Source of the DNA: Mycobacterium asiaticum | Lineage (GTDB): Bacteria; Actinomycetota; Actinomycetes; Mycobacteriales; Mycobacteriaceae | NCBI RefSeq assembly: GCF_001673635.1 | Contig: NZ_LZMH01000035.1 | Location: 124,001-188,000 of the forward strand | Length of the DNA stretch: 64,000 bases | Direction: 5' to 3' | Shown here: piece by piece, positions 56,909 through 64,000 of the stretch | How the letters are laid out: each line of letters starts with the position of its first letter | How positions within the stretch are numbered: the first letter of the stretch is position 1 | Made by a program: the position numbers and the translations under genes | The notes under the pieces: generated by a model | What the model saw: the letters and a program-made list of their open reading frames with translations, nothing else | Told to the model about the DNA's origin: nothing | The model's database searches: none

Positions 56909-59900
56909 GTGTACCTCAAGAGTCTGACGCTGAAGGGATTCAAGTCCTTTGCGGCGCCGACGACTCTGCGCTTCGAGCCGGGCATCACCGCCGTCGTCGG
57001 CCCCAATGGGTCCGGCAAGTCCAACGTCGTTGACGCTCTCGCCTGGGTGATGGGGGAGCAGGGGGCAAAGACCCTGCGCGGCGGCAAGATGGAAGACGTC
57101 ATCTTCGCCGGCACCTCCTCGCGCGCGCCGCTGGGCCGCGCCGAGGTCACCGTTACGATCGACAACTCCGACAACGCATTGCCGATCGAGTACTCCGAGG
57201 TGTCGATCACCCGCCGGATGTTCCGCGACGGCGCCAGCGAATACGAGATCAACGGCAGCAGTTGCCGTTTGATGGATGTTCAGGAGCTGCTCAGCGACTC
57301 GGGCATCGGCCGCGAGATGCACGTGATCGTGGGCCAGGGCAAGCTCGACGAGATCCTGCAGTCGCGGCCCGAGGACCGGCGCGCGTTCATCGAAGAGGCG
57401 GCCGGGGTGCTCAAGCACCGCAAGCGCAAGGAAAAAGCGCTGCGCAAGCTCGACGCCATGGCCGCGAACCTGGCACGTCTCAACGACCTGACCACCGAGC
57501 TGCGCCGCCAGCTCAAGCCGCTGGGCCGGCAGGCCGAAGTGGCCCGCCGCGCACAGACCATCCAGGCCGATCTGCGCGACGCCCGCCTGCGCCTGGCCGC
57601 GGACGACCTGGTCAACCGGCGCTCCGAGCGTCAGGCGATCTTCGATGCTGAAAGCACCATGCGCCGCGAGCACGACGATGCCGTCGCCCGGCTGGCGGTG
57701 GCCTCCCAGGAACTGGCCGCACACGAAGAAGCCTTGGCGGACTTGTCGCAACGCGCGGAATCGATCCAACAGACCTGGTTCCGGCTGTCCGCCCTGGCCG
57801 AACGGGTCGGCGCCACGGTCCGCATTGCCAGCGAACGCGCGCAGCACCTCGACGTAGAGCCGGTGCGCACCAGCGACACCGACCCCGACGCACTGGAAGC
57901 CGAGGCCGAGGAGGTGGCCCAGGCCGAGCAGGAGCTGCTGGCTGAGCTCGCCGAGGCTCGCGCCCGACTGGATGCCGCGCGCGCCGAACTCGCCGAACGG
58001 GAGCGCCGCGCCGTCGAAGCCGAGAAGGCGCACCTGGCGGCGGTGCGCGCCGAAGCCGACCGGCGCGAGGGCCTGGCCCGGCTGGCCGGGCAGGTGGAGA
58101 CCATGCGGGCCCGGGTGGAATCGACCGACGAGAGCGTTGCGCGGCTGTCCGAACGGATCGAACACGCGGCTACCCGTGCCCAGCAGACCCGGGCGGAGTT
58201 CGAGAGTGTGCAGGGCCGCGTCGGCGAACTCGACCAGGGTGAGGTCGGCCTCGACGAGCAGCACGAACGCACGGTCACCGCGCTGCGACTGACCGACGAA
58301 CGCGTCGCGGAGCTGCAAACCGCCGAACGCACCGCGGAACGCCAGGTCGCGTCGCTGCGAGCCCGCATCGAGGCGCTGTCGATGAGCCTGGAGCGCAAGG
58401 ACGGCGCCGCGTGGCTAGCTCGAAATCATTCTGGCGCAGGTCTTTTCGGTTCCGTTGCGGAACTGGTCAAGGTGCGCCCGGGGTATGAAGCCGCGCTGGC
58501 CGCGGTGCTGGGTTCGGCGGCCGACGCACTGGCGGTCGACGGCCCCGGCGCCGCGCACACGGCGGTGGCCGCGCTCAAGCAGGCCGACGGTGGCCGCGCC
58601 GCCCTGGTGCTCAGCGACTGGCCCGCGCCCGCCGACACGCCCCGGACCGAGGAGTTGCCCGGCGGGGCCGCCTGGGCACTGGACCTGATCGATTCGCCGC
58701 CGCGATTGCGGGGCGCGATGGCGGCGATGCTGTCGGATGTCGCGGTGGTCGGCGATCTGGGTGAAGCGCTGGAACTGGTGGCCAGGCATTCCCGACTGCG
58801 GGCGGTCACGCTGGATGGTGACCTCGTCGGCGCCGGGCGGGTGAACGGTGGATCCGACCGCAAGGTCTCGACTTTGGAGGTCGCCTCCGAGATAGAGAAG
58901 GCCCGCGGTGAGCTGGCCGCCGCCGAGGCGCAGGTGGCTCAACTGAGCGCGGCGCTGTCCGGTGCATTGACCGAGCAGACCGCTCGTCAGGACGCGGCCG
59001 AGCAGGCCCTGGCCGCGCTCAACGAATCCGACACCGCCATTTCGGCGATGTATGAACAACTCGGGCGCCTGGGTCAGGAGGCGCGTGCGGCCGAGGACGA
59101 GTGGAGCCGGCTGCTGCAGCAGCGCGAGGAGCTGGAAGCGGGACGGGCGCGCACCCTCGAAGAGGTCGTCGAGCTGGAAACCCGGCTGCGAAACGCGCAG
59201 GAGACCGAGCACGTGCAGGCGGCCGAGCCCAACCTGGTCGAGGCCCGGCAGGAAATCGCCGCGGCTGCCGAGAGCGCGCGCAGCGCCGAGGTCGAGGCCC
59301 GGCTGACGGTGCGCACCGCCGAGGAGCGCGCCAACGCGGTGCGCGGACGCGCGGACTCGCTGCGTCGCGCGGCGGCCGCCGAGCGCGAGGCGCGAGTGCG
59401 GGCCGAACATGCGCACGCCGCTCGCCTACGGGCGGCCGCGGTGGCCGCGGCAGTGGCCGAGTCCGGACGGGTGTTGGCCGCTCGGCTGAACCGGGTGGTG
59501 GAAGCGGCCTCGCGGCTGCGCGACCAACTCGCCGCTGAACGGCAACAGCGCACGGCGGCCATGAACGCGGTGCGCGAGGAAGTGAACACGCTGAGCGCGC
59601 GGGTGGCGGCTCTCACCGATTCGCTGCATCGCGACGAGGTGGCCAACGCCCAAGCCGAGCTCCGGATCGAGCAGCTCGAGCAGATGGTGCTCGAGCAGTT
59701 CGGCATGGCGCCGACCGACCTGATCGCCGAATACGGCCCCGACGTCCCGCTGCCGCCCACCGACCTGGAGATGTCCGAGTTCGAGCAGGCCCGCGAACGC
59801 GGTGAGCAGGTGGTGGCGCCGGCCCCGATGCCGTTCGACCGCACCACCCAGGAGCGGCGCGCCAAACGCGCCGAACGCGAACTCGCCGAACTCGGCCGCG

Positions 59901-60520
59901 TCAACCCGCTGGCCCTGGAGGAGTTTGCTGCGCTGGAGGAGCGGTACAACTTCCTGTCCACCCAGCTCGAAGACGTCAAGGCCGCCCGCAAGGACCTGCT
60001 GGACGTCGTCGCCGAGGTGGACGCCCGCATCCTGCAGGTGTTCAGCGAGGCGTTCGTCGACGTCGAACGCGAGTTCCAGACGGTGTTCACCGCGCTTTTC
60101 CCCGGCGGGGAGGGCCGGCTGCGGCTGACCCAGCCCGACGACATGCTCGCCACCGGCATCGAGGTGGAGGCCCGCCCACCCGGCAAGAAGGTCACCAGGT
60201 TGTCTTTGCTCTCCGGGGGCGAGAAGGCACTGACGGCGGTGGCCATGCTGGTGGCGATCTTCCGGGCCCGCCCGTCGCCGTTCTACATCATGGATGAGGT
60301 GGAGGCCGCCCTGGACGACGTCAACCTGCGTCGCTTAATCGGCCTGTTCGAGATGCTGCGCGACCAGTCGCAGCTGATCATCATCACCCACCAGAAGCCC
60401 ACCATGGAGGTCGCCGACGCGCTCTACGGCGTGACCATGCAGGGTGATGGGATCACCGCGGTCATCTCGCAGCGGATCCGCGGTCAGCAGGTGGATCAGC
60501 TGGTTTCCAGCACCAATTAG
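56909..60520 (+). CDS. smc: Chromosome segregation protein SMC
   Basis: 1203 aa. N-terminal ATPase half with Walker [10 protein letters not shown] at residues 31-39; coiled coil about 170-500; flexible hinge about 505-660 ([20 protein letters not shown]); second coiled coil; C-terminal half with signature [14 protein letters not shown] and Walker [14 protein letters not shown]. Loads onto origin-proximal DNA with ScpAB to fold and segregate chromosomes. GTG at 56909, in a good family context. ftsY follows after 55 bases. Confidence 0.97.
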   Translation: MYLKSLTLKGFKSFAAPTTLRFEPGITAVVGPNGSGKSNVVDALAWVMGEQGAKTLRGGKMEDVIFAGTSSRAPLGRAEVTVTIDNSDNALPIEYSEVSITRRMFRDGASEYEINGSSCRLMDVQELLSDSGIGREMHVIVGQGKLDEILQSRPEDRRAFIEEAAGVLKHRKRKEKALRKLDAMAANLARLNDLTTELRRQLKPLGRQAEVARRAQTIQADLRDARLRLAADDLVNRRSERQAIFDAESTMRREHDDAVARLAVASQELAAHEEALADLSQRAESIQQTWFRLSALAERVGATVRIASERAQHLDVEPVRTSDTDPDALEAEAEEVAQAEQELLAELAEARARLDAARAELAERERRAVEAEKAHLAAVRAEADRREGLARLAGQVETMRARVESTDESVARLSERIEHAATRAQQTRAEFESVQGRVGELDQGEVGLDEQHERTVTALRLTDERVAELQTAERTAERQVASLRARIEALSMSLERKDGAAWLARNHSGAGLFGSVAELVKVRPGYEAALAAVLGSAADALAVDGPGAAHTAVAALKQADGGRAALVLSDWPAPADTPRTEELPGGAAWALDLIDSPPRLRGAMAAMLSDVAVVGDLGEALELVARHSRLRAVTLDGDLVGAGRVNGGSDRKVSTLEVASEIEKARGELAAAEAQVAQLSAALSGALTEQTARQDAAEQALAALNESDTAISAMYEQLGRLGQEARAAEDEWSRLLQQREELEAGRARTLEEVVELETRLRNAQETEHVQAAEPNLVEARQEIAAAAESARSAEVEARLTVRTAEERANAVRGRADSLRRAAAAEREARVRAEHAHAARLRAAAVAAAVAESGRVLAARLNRVVEAASRLRDQLAAERQQRTAAMNAVREEVNTLSARVAALTDSLHRDEVANAQAELRIEQLEQMVLEQFGMAPTDLIAEYGPDVPLPPTDLEMSEFEQARERGEQVVAPAPMPFDRTTQERRAKRAERELAELGRVNPLALEEFAALEERYNFLSTQLEDVKAARKDLLDVVAEVDARILQVFSEAFVDVEREFQTVFTALFPGGEGRLRLTQPDDMLATGIEVEARPPGKKVTRLSLLSGGEKALTAVAMLVAIFRARPSPFYIMDEVEAALDDVNLRRLIGLFEMLRDQSQLIIITHQKPTMEVADALYGVTMQGDGITAVISQRIRGQQVDQLVSSTN

Positions 60521-60575
60521 TTCGTTTGATTCGCTCCGGGTTTCACCCGAGATGCATTGGGAAGGGATAGTCAGC

Positions 60576-61919
60576 GTGTCCGAAGGTTTGTGGATTGCCA
60601 TCGCGGTCGCCGCCGCCCTGATCATCATTGCGGCGTTGGTCGTCGGCCTGGTGCGCTACCGCAAGCGTCGGATCAAGCTGGCGCCGACGCCCAAACCGGA
60701 CGCTATCGACCGGTCCGGCGGGTACACGGCGTCCTCGGGCATCACCTTCAGCAAGACACCGACCGCCGAACCGGTGCTCGACACCAGCGGGCTGCCCGCT
60801 GTCGGCGACGACGCGACCATCCCGCGCGATGCGCCCAAGCGCACCATTTCCGAGGTCCACCTGCCCGATCCGGAGCTGGAAACGGTGCCGGAGACCGAAC
60901 CCGAGATCGAGGCCGAGCCGGAACTCGAGATCGAAGTCGAGCCGGTACCCGAGATCGAGGTCGAGCCGGCACCCGAGGCGCCGCAGATCGAAGCCATCGA
61001 ACCGACGGAAGGACGGTTGGAACGGCTGCGGGGGCGGCTCGCCCGGTCGCAGAACGCCCTGGGCCGCAGCGTGCTGGGCCTGATCGGGGGCGGCGACCTC
61101 GACGAGGACTCCTGGCAGGACGTGGAGGACACGTTGCTGGTCGCCGACCTGGGCCCGGTGGTCACCGAGTCGGTGGTGTCGCAGCTGCGCAGCCGGCTGG
61201 CCAGCGGCAACGTCCGCAACGAGGCCGAGGCCCGGGCGGTGCTGCGCGAGGTGCTGATCGGGGAGTTGCAACCCGCCATGGACCGTTCGATCCGCGCGCT
61301 ACCGCACGCGGACCATCCGTCGGTGCTGCTGGTCGTCGGCGTCAACGGCACCGGCAAGACAACCACCGTCGGCAAGCTGGCCCGGGTGCTGGTGGCCGAC
61401 GGCCGCCGGGTGGTGCTGGGCGCCGCCGACACGTTCCGGGCCGCCGCGGCCGACCAGTTGCAAACCTGGGCGTCGCGGGTGGGCGCGGAAGTGGTGCGGG
61501 GCGCCGAGGGGGCCGACCCGGCGTCGGTGGCCTTCGACGCCGTGGACAAGGGCATCCAGTCCGGCGCCGACGTCGTCGTCATCGACACCGCCGGCCGGTT
61601 GCACACCAAGGTCGGGCTGATGGACGAGCTGGGCAAGGTGAAGCGGGTGGTGACCCGCCGGGCAGCCGTTGATGAGGTGCTGCTGGTGCTCGATGCGACG
61701 ATCGGGCAGAACGGGCTGGCTCAGGCGAAGGTGTTCGCGGAGGTCGTCGACATCACCGGGGCGGTGCTGACCAAGCTGGACGGAACGGCCAAGGGCGGCA
61801 TCGTATTCCGGGTCCAACAGGAACTCGGCGTGCCGGTGAAGCTGGTCGGACTGGGCGAAGGAGCCGACGACCTGGCGCCGTTCGAGCCGGCCGCGTTCGT
61901 GGACGCCCTGCTCGGCTGA
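60576..61919 (+). CDS. ftsY: Signal recognition particle receptor FtsY
   Basis: 447 aa. One transmembrane helix near the N-terminus (residues 4-26, GLWIAIAVAAALIIIAALVV), then an acidic linker (EIEAEPELEIEVEPVPEIEV), the N helical bundle and the G domain: GVNGTGKTTTVGKLA (G1), DTAGRLHTK (G3), TKLDGTAKGG (G4). Receives SRP-ribosome complexes at the membrane. GTG at 60576 with AAGGGA upstream starts the family's MSEGLWIAIAV; an ATG eight codons earlier is also possible. A membrane-anchored N-terminus is common in actinobacteria. Confidence 0.95.
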   Translation: MSEGLWIAIAVAAALIIIAALVVGLVRYRKRRIKLAPTPKPDAIDRSGGYTASSGITFSKTPTAEPVLDTSGLPAVGDDATIPRDAPKRTISEVHLPDPELETVPETEPEIEAEPELEIEVEPVPEIEVEPAPEAPQIEAIEPTEGRLERLRGRLARSQNALGRSVLGLIGGGDLDEDSWQDVEDTLLVADLGPVVTESVVSQLRSRLASGNVRNEAEARAVLREVLIGELQPAMDRSIRALPHADHPSVLLVVGVNGTGKTTTVGKLARVLVADGRRVVLGAADTFRAAAADQLQTWASRVGAEVVRGAEGADPASVAFDAVDKGIQSGADVVVIDTAGRLHTKVGLMDELGKVKRVVTRRAAVDEVLLVLDATIGQNGLAQAKVFAEVVDITGAVLTKLDGTAKGGIVFRVQQELGVPVKLVGLGEGADDLAPFEPAAFVDALLG

Positions 61920-61923
61920 TCGG

Positions 61924-61968
61924 GACGGTGGCGACCCGCCGCGCCCGGCTACGCCGCGCCTGCGATCA
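61924..61968 (+). repeat. 45-bp dispersed intergenic module, copy 2
   Basis: Begins five bases after the ftsY stop; 38 of 45 bases match 3821-3865 upstream of serA in the same orientation. Shares the core GGCGACCCGC. Meaning unknown. Confidence 0.5.
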
Positions 61969-61993
61969 CCACGAGCAGCTATTACACAGCAAC

Positions 61994-62017
61994 TTTTACG
62001 TTAATCCTGACGAAACA
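61994..62017 (+). promoter_or_regulatory. Candidate GlnR box upstream of amt
   Basis: TTTACGTTAATCCTGACGAAAC in the 198-bp ftsY-amt gap resembles the actinobacterial GlnR site (GTnAC-N6-GAAAC), with altered spacing and one changed base. It lies about 100 bases before amt. In mycobacteria GlnR activates amt-glnB-glnD under nitrogen limitation. Weak match, no direct evidence. Confidence 0.35.
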
Positions 62018-62117
62018 TCGCTGCCCCATTCGCGCAACAACTTATGCGCATGGTTCTGGATCAGGTCGCCAGTCATTTATCTGGGGCCCTCCCAACGCTG
62101 ACTGGAGGTGATAGCGA

Positions 62118-63877
<1,760 letters not shown>

Positions 63878-63881
63878 CGAT

Positions 63882-63900
63882 GGTTCGGCATTGCTGAACC
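63882..63900 (+). other. Small hairpin between glnB and glnD
   Basis: GGTTCGGC (63882-63889) pairs with GCTGAACC (63893-63900) with a G-U pair, loop ATT. No T-tract follows, so it is more likely an mRNA processing or attenuation element than a terminator. Confidence 0.4.
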
Positions 63901-63907
63901 GAGCCAG

Positions 63908-64000
63908 ATGGGCCCCCCGGGTGTGAACCCGCACCCGGCGGACCCGTCCGAACAAGGAGAAGCAACGGAAAGCGCCTGTGCCGCAGTCGATTTGGCTGCC
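63908..64000 (+). CDS. glnD: Adenylyl/uridylyl-transferase GlnD, N-terminal fragment
   Basis: Only about 31 codons fit. The frame to the window edge reads ESACAAVDLAA, which matches the N-terminus of mycobacterial GlnD (ESPCAASDLAVA). In the family GlnD modifies and demodifies the PII T-loop in response to nitrogen. In-frame starts: ATG 63908, GTG 63923. The best Shine-Dalgarno, AAGGAG (63955-63960), precedes an ACG two codons before ESAC, not an ATG or GTG, so the true start is unclear. Confidence 0.55.
   Translation, partial: MGPPGVNPHPADPSEQGEATESACAAVDLAA

Noticed and set aside
59074..60246. Ser/Arg-rich open frame opposite smc
   Set aside because: Low-complexity shadow; smc is complete in the forward frame.

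Overview
This window is high-G+C chromosomal DNA from a mycobacterium other than the M. tuberculosis complex, probably a slow grower. Gene content and order follow, in reverse orientation, the M. tuberculosis segment from Rv2997 down to Rv2918c: serA-leuB-MFS-FAH-gltX-tRNAs-IclR-leuCD-hupB-mutT1-ppk1-fbiD-gpsA-ddlA-thiL-ung-DAK2-recG-lipN-DsbA/VKOR-pca-rsmD-coaD-purU-permease-sepIVA-yceD-rnc-mutM-smc-ftsY-amt-glnB-glnD. Ortholog statements rest on remembered family sequences, not on a search.

Layout. 1-3.7 kb: start of an FAD oxidoreductase and a tandem pair of two-domain glycosyltransferases. 3.9-16.4 kb: serine and leucine biosynthesis (serA, leuB, IclR regulator, leuCD), a tandem MFS pair, a 56-bp tandem repeat, gltX beside its tRNA-Gln and tRNA-Glu substrates, and hupB. 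16.4-25.2 kb: fbiD-ppk1-mutT1 (F420, polyphosphate, nucleotide sanitation), gpsA-ddlA, thiL-DUF1330-ung. 25.2-32.6 kb: an accessory block not found here in M. tuberculosis, with oxidoreductases, a tightly coupled SnoaL-sulfotransferase-hypothetical-SDR operon, a divergent mycofactocin-type SDR, and two truncated genes fused at a deletion scar. 32.6-46.5 kb: rpmB, the FakA-like DAK2 protein, recG, an aldo-keto reductase pair, lipN, the DsbA-like/VKOR disulfide pair, pyruvate carboxylase, rsmD and coaD. 46.5-52.8 kb: a phosphoesterase, a tiny secreted protein, an epimerase, purU, a decayed 13E12-family gene and a copper-type permease behind a RicR-like operator. 52.9-64 kb: sepIVA, yceD, rnc, mutM, osmC, acyP, smc, ftsY, then amt-glnB-glnD (cut by the window edge).

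The core is ordinary housekeeping. The more interesting material is: the sulfotransferase/SDR operon; the copper operator next to a junction that in M. tuberculosis carries the whole PDIM/PGL lipid locus and is empty here; three copies of a 41-bp intergenic module, two of which supply the ribosome-binding site of the next gene; three separate tandem gene duplications (glycosyltransferases, MFS, AKR); a CATG palindrome that holds two opposed start codons; and the chimeric pseudogene scar.
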